The position numbers were made by a program, and so were the translations under genes. From JAEUIA01 sp034440255 (GTDB taxonomy: Bacteria > Planctomycetota > UBA1135 > GCA-002686595), in assembly GCA_034440255.1 (NCBI GenBank), contig JAWXBU010000272.1, positions 1-22,026 on the forward strand: 22,026 nt of DNA. Reading direction: 5' to 3'. The notes under the pieces were generated by a model. It saw only the letters and a list, made by a program, of their open reading frames with translations. It searched no databases and was not told the DNA's origin. This document shows, piece after piece, positions 8,214 through 14,901 of this stretch; the stretch's first letter is position 1; every line of letters starts with the position of its first letter.

Positions 8214-8809
8214 CGTGCGGTCAGCAGGGTTTCGACGACGATCGATCGCGGCCCGGTTGCGCCGCGCCACTGCACGCGCACGCGCACCGGCAAGACGCGA
8301 TAGTCACCGGCGTGATCGACGGCGTCGGGCGGGAGTCCGTCTCCATTCAAATCGCGCGGCATCCCGAGCGCAGGGTCGTTCACGTCTTCGCGCAACTGCT
8401 GCGTCGCACCGATCGTGACGGTCGGAAAAATGATCTCGCCCGGGCGACCGTCGACGTCCGTCGCCAGCGGGTCGAGCCCGAACGCGTCGAAGTTCGCGCC
8501 AGGCGCGGTTCCGGGGCCGGTCGGATCATCGGCGGCGTTCGCATTGAACGATGCAAAGGTCGATGCGAAGTCGACACTCTGCAGGCGCTCGACGGCGCGT
8601 CGAGCGTAGGTCTGCGCGAGGGCGGTCTCGTTGTTGACGCGATTGAGCGCCATCGACGCGATGATCGAGCTCATGAGCCCCCCGGCAGCGATCGTGAGCA
8701 CGGCCGAAGCCATCGCCACTTCCGCGAGCGTGAAGCCGCCGCGCTTCGAAATGCGCGTGTGCAGCGTGTGCTGTTCCGCGAGTTCGTCGTTGTCTGCCTT
8801 GTTTTCCAT
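8210..8809 (-). CDS. Type IV prepilin-like protein (PilV/PulI-like position)
   Basis: A 199-aa pseudopilin with a 25-residue polar leader, prepilin peptidase site SKRGG/FTLAE (Gly25/Phe26, Glu30 at mature +5) and a hydrophobic helix continuing through VAMASAVLTIAAGGLMSSI. The rest contains an acidic loop (DLNGDG) and a C-terminal beta-rich part. It is the first gene of the tight minor-pilin group, followed with a four-base overlap by the next prepilin. The frame is open upstream into truA, but the ATG at 8809 is the first that gives a normal leader length. The ribosome-binding site is weak. A gap of 220 bases separates it from truA, and I see no other gene in it. The specific minor-pilin type is inferred from order and size. 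Confidence 0.82.
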   Translation of the reverse strand: MENKADNDELAEQHTLHTRISKRGGFTLAEVAMASAVLTIAAGGLMSSIIASMALNRVNNETALAQTYARRAVERLQSVDFASTFASFNANAADDPTGPGTAPGANFDAFGLDPLATDVDGRPGEIIFPTVTIGATQQLREDVNDPALGMPRDLNGDGLPPDAVDHAGDYRVLPVRVRVQWRGATGPRSIVVETLLTAR

Positions 8810-8984
8810 GGCTCTGCGCGTGGTTCTGGATCGAGCGAGTTCTCTCGTGTGATCGCAGCTCGAGGCGATCGCGACGAAGAGCGTGATTCGAGCCAGGTGT
8901 CCCCACACCCACTCGTCACGCTTCCGTTCATCGGAGCCGGAGAGGTCCGAACTCGAATGCAATTTCCTTAGATCTTCTGCCTGT

Positions 8985-9026
8985 AAGGGCCTCGAAATGC
9001 CCTTCGAGGTCGGAAGACTTTTCCGA
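8985..9026 (-). promoter_or_regulatory. Cluster of three inverted repeats, two mutually exclusive
   Basis: Directly after the truA stop and about 180 bases before the first prepilin gene there are three short perfect inverted repeats: TCGGAA/TTCCGA (9010-9026, 5-base loop), CCTCGAA/TTCGAGG (8990-9009, 6-base loop) and AAGGGC/GCCCTT (8985-9004, 8-base loop). The last two share bases, so an RNA could form one or the other. No T-run follows, so a simple intrinsic terminator is not supported. Function unknown. Confidence 0.4.
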
Positions 9027-9029
9027 GCG

Positions 9030-9842
9030 CTACTGCGCGCGCATTTCGATCGGGAAGAGAGGGACCAACGCACCCACTGCGCGGTCGCGGGGGTAGCGCA
9101 CACTCTCCAGGAACAAGCCGGATGCGGGAGCCGTTGATTCGCGCACGATCTTCTCGAAGGCAGTGTGATCGGCGCCGAGTTCTGCATCGATCGTGGCGCG
9201 GAACTGCGACACATCCAGCTCGTGTCTGCCGACGAGAACGATCGCGCCGGTCAAGCGCCGCACCATGCGCCACAAGAAGTGCGACGCTTCGAAACGCAGC
9301 AGGATCATCGAGTCACTCTTCGCGAGCTCGACCTGGTCCATGCGCACGCTCGTGCTCGTCTGATCCTTGGCGCGATCGCAAAACAGCGCGAAATCGTGTT
9401 CACCGACGCACATCGCGCACGCTGCACGCATGAGATCGGTGTCCAGTGCGTCCTCGATCCACCACACATGTCGCTTGGCGAACGCGGTGCGCCGCTCGGC
9501 GATCTGGTAGACGTACGAACGCGAGATCGCGTGATGTCGAGCGTGAAAGCGCGCGTCCGCCACGTCCACGGAGAGCACGTTGACGTCCGCCGGCAGGTTC
9601 GCGTTGACGTCGCGCATCAAGCGGCTTGGATCGATCGCTGTTTCGAGTCGAACGTGCGCGACTTGAGCGACCGCGTGCACGCCGGCATCGGTGCGGCCAG
9701 CGCCACCGATCTCGACGACGCGTGCTTCGGCATTCTGCAGCGCGCGCCTCAACTCGCCGGCAACGGTCAGCGCGTTCTTCTGCTCCTGCCAACCGCTGTA
9801 GCGCGTTCCGGCGTACTCGATCACGAATTTGTAGGTGTGCAT
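9030..9842 (-). CDS. truA: tRNA pseudouridine(38-40) synthase TruA
   Basis: A 270-aa cytoplasmic enzyme that converts uridines 38-40 in the tRNA anticodon arm to pseudouridine. The family core GGAGRTDAGVHA is present with the catalytic Asp52. Other TruA landmarks are the N-terminal IEYAGTRYSGWQ, the ISRSYVYQI strand and FEASHFLWRMVRRLTG near residues 204-219. Length is normal for bacterial TruA. The ATG at 9842 follows the stop of the DUF3187 gene by seven bases, so the two may be co-transcribed. No strong ribosome-binding site is visible, which fits coupling to the gene upstream. Very secure call. Confidence 0.96.
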   Translation of the reverse strand: MHTYKFVIEYAGTRYSGWQEQKNALTVAGELRRALQNAEARVVEIGGAGRTDAGVHAVAQVAHVRLETAIDPSRLMRDVNANLPADVNVLSVDVADARFHARHHAISRSYVYQIAERRTAFAKRHVWWIEDALDTDLMRAACAMCVGEHDFALFCDRAKDQTSTSVRMDQVELAKSDSMILLRFEASHFLWRMVRRLTGAIVLVGRHELDVSQFRATIDAELGADHTAFEKIVRESTAPASGLFLESVRYPRDRAVGALVPLFPIEMRAQ

Positions 9843-9849
9843 CGTGCGC

Positions 9850-10869
9850 TCAGAACACGCAGGACCAGGCGAAAAACACCGTGAAATCCGGCCCTGATTC
9901 GGACACCAGGTCTTCCGTCAGTCCGAACGAGAAGCGTCGCTCCGTCTGCGGATCGTCGAACACGAAACCCACGTCGAAATCGAGCACGCGACCGTTCACT
10001 TCTTCGATCGTGATGTCTCGAGTCGCCGCTGTGCTCGCGCGCAGTCCGGTGACGATCGAGACCCACTCGTTCCAACGGCACTCCAATCCGGCGTGGTAGT
10101 AGCGCTGTTCGTCGATCTCGACGTCGCTGCGCGCGAACGCGTCCGGCGTCGCGGCGTCGACGAAGTACGCACCGAGTCCAAGGGTGAATCGATCGATCGA
10201 CTTCTCGACCAGCGCGCCGCCGCCCCAGTCGATTCCGCCGTTGCCGAATCCCCGCGATTGAGATCCGCTCGGCAATTCGAGGCCGCCGCGCAAGTCGATC
10301 GACACGCCGGCGTTCTCTTCGTCGATCAGGCGCTGCGTCACGACGATCGGAACATCGCCCAGCTCGACACGATCAGGATCCATGTCGAACACGCGGCGGC
10401 CGTCTTTTTCGGCGTACATCGCGAACCCGCCCTTGTCGCGCTTGCCGCGACCGCCATTCGGAAAGCCGAGCGCGTCGTGCCAGATCTCGATGAAGGAGTC
10501 GAGGAAACCGCTCGACGCGTACGCGATCGGAACTTCGAACTCGACATCGGTCGTCGGCGACACACCTGTCGTGAACGAAAGGCCCGTGCGCGACAACTCG
10601 CCGTCGAAGAGCACGGTCGAACTGCCGTCGGTGCCGTCTTCGAACATGCTGCTGTACGCAGTCGCGAACTCGAATCGCAAGCGCCCGACCGGCGTCGTCG
10701 CTGCCTTGCGCGGGCGGAACTGCATGAGGTTCGCCGCGATCGGTCCGTTCGTCTTGAGGGCCAACGGACCGCGAACGACGCGTGCCGGATCGGCCGTCGG
10801 GACGAACACCGCGCAACCGGCATGGACGAAGCACGTCGTGGCGAGGATCAGGGCGGAAACGACGCGCAT
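9850..10869 (-). CDS. DUF3187 family envelope protein
   Basis: A 339-aa protein of DUF3187 type, whose function is not established. The recognisable parts are the early GPLALKTNGPIAANLMQF stretch, a beta-rich region, and the signature SSGFLDSFIEIWHDALGF followed by PNGGR (about 119-141). Many later segments alternate hydrophobic and polar residues and the protein ends in aromatic Phe, as outer-membrane beta-barrels commonly do. The N-terminus has a signal peptide (VVSALILATTCFVHAGC). The Cys at 19 could be a lipoprotein cysteine, but the residue three before it is His, so the lipobox is not canonical. The ATG at 10869 has no clear ribosome-binding site. The gene is divergent from the blaI unit, with 240 bases between the start codons. 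Confidence 0.75.
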   Translation of the reverse strand: MRVVSALILATTCFVHAGCAVFVPTADPARVVRGPLALKTNGPIAANLMQFRPRKAATTPVGRLRFEFATAYSSMFEDGTDGSSTVLFDGELSRTGLSFTTGVSPTTDVEFEVPIAYASSGFLDSFIEIWHDALGFPNGGRGKRDKGGFAMYAEKDGRRVFDMDPDRVELGDVPIVVTQRLIDEENAGVSIDLRGGLELPSGSQSRGFGNGGIDWGGGALVEKSIDRFTLGLGAYFVDAATPDAFARSDVEIDEQRYYHAGLECRWNEWVSIVTGLRASTAATRDITIEEVNGRVLDFDVGFVFDDPQTERRFSFGLTEDLVSESGPDFTVFFAWSCVF

Positions 10870-10911
10870 GGGCGGGGAGAGTAGACACGCTCCCGGGCCG
10901 CGTTGGAACCG

Positions 10912-10936
10912 GAGCGCCGCCTACTTTTCGGCGCTC
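10912..10936. repeat. 8-bp inverted repeat in a divergent intergenic region
   Basis: GAGCGCCG and CGGCGCTC flank a 9-base loop (CCTACTTTT). It sits 43 bases upstream of the DUF3187 start and 174 bases upstream of the blaI start. It could be part of the DUF3187 leader or a binding site. The rest of the 240-base gap holds the blaI dyad described separately. Confidence 0.45.
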
Positions 10937-11027
10937 GACCGCCTCATGTCCGCCGAATCAAGTGGCTCCGCAGCAGGCTCGAAACGCGTAACCCTCCCGA
11001 AAAAGCCCAGGATCCCCTGGCGCTTCA

Positions 11028-11044
11028 ACTACCCTAGTAGTAGT
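11028..11044. promoter_or_regulatory. Candidate BlaI-type operator overlapping a promoter
   Basis: ACTAC (11028-11032) is followed by two overlapping copies of its complement GTAGT (11037-11041 and 11040-11044), giving a dyad with a 4- or 7-base spacer. It includes TACCCT (11030-11035), which could be a -10 box. It lies 66-82 bases before the ATG of the BlaI-type repressor, where an autoregulatory site is expected. BlaI/MecI proteins bind short dyads containing TAC/GTA half-sites. The match to this protein is inferred. Confidence 0.35.
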
Positions 11045-11109
11045 TCTGGTGCATGCGTAGCGAAGAAGCCGCGTGGCTCTCGATCAAGCAACCGGTTCGG
11101 AGAACAGTC

Positions 11110-11511
11110 ATGGGCGGCCCCCACCACTTGGGTGATCTTCAGTACGCGATCATGCGCGTGCTCTGGGACGAAGGCGAAGCGACGGTCTCGCGCGTGCAAG
11201 AGCGACTCTCGAGCGGCGAGGAACGCGATCGCGCGCTCACGACGGTCGCGACGATGCTCACGAAGATGGAGAAGAAGGGCGTCGTCGCACACAAGAACGT
11301 CGGACGTCAATTCGTCTACCGCGCCCTGATCGAAGAGAAATCGATCCATCGCTCGATGGTGCACGAGCTGACGCAGCGCCTGTTCCGCGGCGACTTCAGT
11401 GCGCTCGTCAGCCATCTCTTGACGGAACAGGAAATCGACAAGGAGGAAGTCGAACGCCTCAAGTCGCTCATCGCCGAGAAGGGCGTGAAGGAGAAGCGTC
11501 GTGGGCGCTGA
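11110..11511 (+). CDS. BlaI/MecI/CopY family transcriptional repressor
   Basis: A 133-aa winged-helix repressor of the BlaI/MecI family. The DNA-binding domain covers about residues 5-75 (LGDLQYAIMRVLWDEGEA, then ALTTVATMLTKMEKKGVV and GRQFVY). The C-terminal dimerisation part has the family stretch LFRGDFSALVSHLL (91-104), the area where BlaI is cut during induction in staphylococci. I chose the ATG at 11110 because GGAG lies seven bases before it and the domain begins there. An in-frame ATG at 11053 would add an unconserved tail. The gene overlaps the M56 peptidase gene by 11 bases, the classic repressor-sensor arrangement. Probably represses its own operon through the dyad upstream. The inducing signal is unlikely to be beta-lactam, since the partner lacks a penicillin-binding domain. 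Confidence 0.93.
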   Translation: MGGPHHLGDLQYAIMRVLWDEGEATVSRVQERLSSGEERDRALTTVATMLTKMEKKGVVAHKNVGRQFVYRALIEEKSIHRSMVHELTQRLFRGDFSALVSHLLTEQEIDKEEVERLKSLIAEKGVKEKRRGR

Positions 11512-13054
11512 CACTCTGTTCGACGCGCAGTCCTTGTCCGCGCAAGTGCTCGCGTGGCTCGTCACCTACGCTCTGCACAGCACCGTTCTCATCGGTGGAG
11601 CGTGGCTCGCCGCTGTTTCTTTGGCGCGCCTCGCGTACCGAGCACCACGCCTGCGTGACCTGCTGCCCTCGATTCGCGACCGCTTGTGGAAAGTGGCTGT
11701 CGTCGGCGGATTGGTTACGGCCACGCTGCAGTCGAATTTCGAAGTCGGCCCGTGGCAGATACGTTTGGGGCCTGAAATCAGCCCGATTTCGTCGGTTGCG
11801 GCGCCTGTGACCGTCGCGGACCCGGGTGTGGCGCTGCTGCATCCCGCGAGTTCGCGCATGGCCGGTCTGCGCGCGGAAGATGCGTCGACGGTGTCGCAGC
11901 TCGCAGTGGCCCATGCACCGGGTGTGACACCTGTGGATGAGGCACCGAGCACATCGTGGATCGGCGTCGTGCTGTTCTTGTGGGCCATCGGCGTCGCCTT
12001 CGGATGCGCGCGTTGGGTCTGTCAGTGGAATAGTCTGCTGCGCACTCTCGACGACCGCACGCCGCTTCGATCGGGTCTGCTCTTCGATCGACTGGAGCGA
12101 CTGCGTGCGATGGCTGGAGCGCGCGTTCGTGTGACGCTGTCCACTGCGCCCAGCATCGCGGCACCGATGACACTCGGCTTGCGTCGTGCGGAGATCTGCG
12201 TTCCGCCGCGTGTCGAGAGCGAACTGCGCCGTGAAGAGATCGACGCGCTCCTCGCGCACGAACTCGCTCACGTTCAGCGTCGCGACCCAGCTTGGCTCGT
12301 CGTCTGTCGTGCGATCGAAGTCGTTTTCTTCTTCCAACCGTTGAATCGGTTGTGCGCAAGCTGGCTCGCGGACGAAGCCGAGTACCTGGCCGACGATTGG
12401 GCCGTGACGCACACCGGCGAACGCGTCGGCATGGCTTCGTGCTTGACCGAAATCGCCGGTTGGCTGGTGAGCGCGGACGAGCCCCGTCTCGTCGCCGGGA
12501 TGGCGGCGCGCGGCACGCGACTCACGTTGCGCGTCGGACGGCTGCTCGACGAAGAGCACGAACCGGCGACGAGTGCGCGCGGCACTTGGATGACGAGCGC
12601 GCTCGCACCGATCGGATTGTCCGCCGCACTGCTCGTCCCCGGTGTGACGACCGCCGATGAAGCCGCACACGCGAGCGAGTTCTTGGCGGACAGGACGAGT
12701 CAACTCGAGCGAGCACTCGCGACACTGGACGACGCTGCGCCCAGTGCGAATGCGCTGCTCCTTTCGATCGAGCCGCGCGCCGGACCCACGACCGATGACT
12801 TGGACAGCGTGCTGTCGGCATTGGACGACGAGATCGAATCCTTGCGCGACGAACTGTCGACGCGTCTCGGCGGTGAAGAACTCGCAGGCGCATTGGACGC
12901 ACTCGAAGAGCGCGTCGCCGACCTGCGCGCTCGCGCATCCTCCGTGCAAGACGAACTCCTCGAGATGACGGCTCTGAAATGGAACGCGAGTTCCGACGCA
13001 GCTGCTCTCGCGAACGAACTCACGAACGAATCCACACACAGGGACATCCCATGA
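11501..13054 (+). CDS. M56 family membrane metallopeptidase (BlaR1-like) with coiled-coil C-terminus
   Basis: A 517-aa membrane peptidase of the BlaR1/MecR1 family that would relay a signal by destroying or releasing the co-encoded repressor. Hydrophobic segments lie at about 14-42, 62-78, 152-170 and 364-382. The zinc site is HELAH (His253, Glu254, His257), with a likely third ligand Glu294 in EAEYLADDWA. In BlaR1 the last membrane helix is followed by a penicillin-binding sensor. Here residues 390-517 instead form a short acidic, heptad-like region (DDEIESLRDELSTRL, LDALEERVADLRARASS) with no SxxK motif. The GTG start at 11501 is supported by AAGGAG seven bases upstream and by the overlap with blaI. 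Its stop overlaps the next start (ATGA). Family secure, the sensing role of the coiled coil is inference. Confidence 0.9.
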   Translation: MGADTLFDAQSLSAQVLAWLVTYALHSTVLIGGAWLAAVSLARLAYRAPRLRDLLPSIRDRLWKVAVVGGLVTATLQSNFEVGPWQIRLGPEISPISSVAAPVTVADPGVALLHPASSRMAGLRAEDASTVSQLAVAHAPGVTPVDEAPSTSWIGVVLFLWAIGVAFGCARWVCQWNSLLRTLDDRTPLRSGLLFDRLERLRAMAGARVRVTLSTAPSIAAPMTLGLRRAEICVPPRVESELRREEIDALLAHELAHVQRRDPAWLVVCRAIEVVFFFQPLNRLCASWLADEAEYLADDWAVTHTGERVGMASCLTEIAGWLVSADEPRLVAGMAARGTRLTLRVGRLLDEEHEPATSARGTWMTSALAPIGLSAALLVPGVTTADEAAHASEFLADRTSQLERALATLDDAAPSANALLLSIEPRAGPTTDDLDSVLSALDDEIESLRDELSTRLGGEELAGALDALEERVADLRARASSVQDELLEMTALKWNASSDAAALANELTNESTHRDIP

Positions 13055-14463
13055 ACCGCGCTTTCCTCGTCTCGATCGTCGGCCTCAGCGCATTGTCCGC
13101 GGCCGGTTTCGCCGGCTCACAAGGCACGAACGCAGCGTTGGTGACGTTCACGTCCACGTCGCGGCAAGAGCCCGTCGTGCTCGTCACACGACCCGACGGA
13201 GAGTGCGTCGTCGCGCGCTGCGTCAGCGTTGCTGCATCTGATCCCATCTCACCGGGCCAACGCGGACCGAGCACCTTCACATTCACCACGCAAGCGGGTG
13301 GTGGTCCGGGCTCGAACAGTCTGGTTGCGCGAGGCACGGGCGCTGCGACGGGAGTCGGCGTGAACGCGTTGGCGCCGCTCTCAGGAGCTGTTTCGTCGTC
13401 GAACGGCAGCGGCGAAGGGAGCCGATTCAGCTCTTTTTCGAGCACCGCAGCGTCGCCGTCGATCGCACAGGGAGGCGCAGCTTTCGCTCGGAAACCGGAC
13501 ACCCAGCCGTCTTCGTGCTCGGCGCCGTGCGAAGAGCCCGCGAGCGTGACCGTGACGTCGGAGCCCAACAGTTTGTTCGCGCGCATCTACTCGACGCAGG
13601 GCCAGGCACCGATCGCGATCGAGTATTCGGATGCCGTTCGGGGCATGGTCTCCGCAAAGAGTGTCGACGCCGATTTCGAGTCGGTCGGTGAAGAGGTCGA
13701 GCGCGTGCTCGAGGTCGCACGCGAACATCTCTCTGTGAATCAGGACGGGGCTCGCGAAGCGTGGCAACGTGCGGCGGAAGAAGCGCGCGAGGCACAAGAA
13801 CGCGCTCGCGAGGCGTACGCCGATGCGATGGAGAACTACCGCGAAGCGATGCGAGCAGACGAGGAGCGTATGCGCAACGCCGCAGAGCGCGCGACCATCG
13901 AGCGTCGCGCACAAGCGGATCGCAAGTCGTGGTCACAGCGCTCGAATGCGCGCGGCAGTGAGGCAGGAGATCGCGATGCTGGGTTGGCTTCGCGGATCGA
14001 CAAACTCGAAGCGGCTGCGCGCGCGCGGGGTGTCGACGTGGCCGACGACGAGCGCTCCCTCGAAGAACGCGTCGCTCAACTCGAGAAACTCATGACCGAA
14101 GAGAAGGGACTGCGATCGAACGGTCTTTTCCCGCGCATGCCTTCGGCCGCGGCGCCGACGGCTCCGCGCGCTTTCCGCTTGCGTCGATCGAATGCGCTCG
14201 CGCCGATGCCTCCGGTCGCGCCCGTTCCGCCCGTCGAGGCCGAGCAGCCGGCGCAGGACGCGAGTCCTTTCTGGTTGGGCGCAGCACCGATGGCGCCGAC
14301 TCCTCCCTCAGCTTCGACGCCGCGTTCGACGCAGGCCAACGAGCGCGAGCGTATGTCGAAAGCGATGGACGACCTGAAGCGCGACGCAGCTCGATTGCGC
14401 GAAGAGCTGACGCGCATGCGCGCGCAAATCGAACTCCTGCCACGGGAACCCGATACGCGCTGA
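13051..14463 (+). CDS. Secreted coiled-coil protein of the BlaI-M56 operon
   Basis: A 470-aa protein I do not recognise as a named family. It begins with a signal peptide (MNRAFLVSIVGLSALSAAGFA). Residues 25-200 are Ser/Gly/Thr-rich with four cysteines (52, 57, 156, 160). Residues 205-300 are a long charged helix with an Ala/Glu/Arg heptad pattern (EAREAQERAREAYADAMENY), a second coiled coil spans about 313-352, residues 383-425 are Pro/Ala-rich, and 430-463 form a third coiled coil. The ATG at 13051 overlaps the M56 stop by four bases, so the two are translationally coupled. An in-frame upstream extension to 12979 lacks a signal peptide. Since the M56 protein ends in a coiled coil on the far side of the membrane, this protein may be its partner, ligand or substrate. 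No enzymatic motif is visible. Confidence 0.8.
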   Translation: MNRAFLVSIVGLSALSAAGFAGSQGTNAALVTFTSTSRQEPVVLVTRPDGECVVARCVSVAASDPISPGQRGPSTFTFTTQAGGGPGSNSLVARGTGAATGVGVNALAPLSGAVSSSNGSGEGSRFSSFSSTAASPSIAQGGAAFARKPDTQPSSCSAPCEEPASVTVTSEPNSLFARIYSTQGQAPIAIEYSDAVRGMVSAKSVDADFESVGEEVERVLEVAREHLSVNQDGAREAWQRAAEEAREAQERAREAYADAMENYREAMRADEERMRNAAERATIERRAQADRKSWSQRSNARGSEAGDRDAGLASRIDKLEAAARARGVDVADDERSLEERVAQLEKLMTEEKGLRSNGLFPRMPSAAAPTAPRAFRLRRSNALAPMPPVAPVPPVEAEQPAQDASPFWLGAAPMAPTPPSASTPRSTQANERERMSKAMDDLKRDAARLREELTRMRAQIELLPREPDTR

Positions 14464-14468
14464 GCTCA

Positions 14469-14484
14469 CGCGTCAGCGGACGCG
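14469..14484. terminator. Small GC-rich hairpin between convergent genes
   Basis: CGCGTC and GACGCG form a perfect 6-bp stem with tetraloop AGCG, six bases after the stop of the coiled-coil gene and before the end of the convergent acylphosphatase gene. It has no T-run, so it is at best a weak or factor-dependent terminator. Confidence 0.3.
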
Positions 14485-14510
14485 GCCCGAGTAGCTTTGG
14501 TGATACGTTG

Positions 14511-14789
14511 TCACTCGAAGCGCACTTTGAACTGCACGTGACCCGCCGGCCCGACCGCTTCGACATGCAACGTCGAGACCGTCGCCGCCGGCGGTCCGCG
14601 TTTCAACCACTCGGTCAAGGCCAGGACGGCGCCCTCCTCGCCCTCGATCCAAACTTCAACCGTGCCGTCCGTAAGGTTTCGGACCCAACCGACGACGCCG
14701 AGCTCGCGTGCCGTCACCTTCGTGTGGTGCCGAAACGCAACGCCTTGCACGCGTCCGTGAACGACGACTCGGTGGGCGACGGCGACCAT
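14511..14789 (-). CDS. Acylphosphatase
   Basis: A 92-aa enzyme that hydrolyses the carboxyl-phosphate bond of acylphosphates in the cytoplasm. The signature VHGRVQGVAFRHHT carries the phosphate-binding Arg20, and GVVGWVRNLTDGTVEV carries the catalytic Asn38; both positions match the standard small acylphosphatase numbering. Length is normal for the family. I chose the ATG at 14789, preceded by a weak CAGGG; an in-frame GTG at 14804 would add five residues. The gene stands alone, convergent with the coiled-coil gene and divergent from the thioredoxin-fold gene. Very secure family call. Confidence 0.95.
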   Translation of the reverse strand: MVAVAHRVVVHGRVQGVAFRHHTKVTARELGVVGWVRNLTDGTVEVWIEGEEGAVLALTEWLKRGPPAATVSTLHVEAVGPAGHVQFKVRFE

Positions 14790-14901
14790 GCCCTGAGAAT
14801 ACACGGCCGATTCGTGGCGTGAGTCGTGACCGCGGGCGAGCCATCGAATGCGAGTCGACTTCGATCGGCGCGCGCAGTCGATCGTTTACGATGTCGGGCG
14901 C

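Noticed and set aside
10382..11329. 315-aa plus-strand open frame spanning the DUF3187-blaI gap
   Set aside because: It runs antisense to DUF3187 and then overlaps blaI in another frame. The Ser/Arg-rich sequence has no domain and would be incompatible with the clear blaI start.
11468..13039. 523-aa open frame on the minus strand
   Set aside because: It is antisense to the M56 peptidase gene. Its translation is rich in Arg, His and Cys with no domain, and high-GC codon use leaves the opposite frame open.
11501..13054. Beta-lactam resistance sensor BlaR1
   Set aside because: The zinc peptidase half matches, but the penicillin-binding sensor domain with its SxxK motif is absent, and no beta-lactamase gene is nearby.
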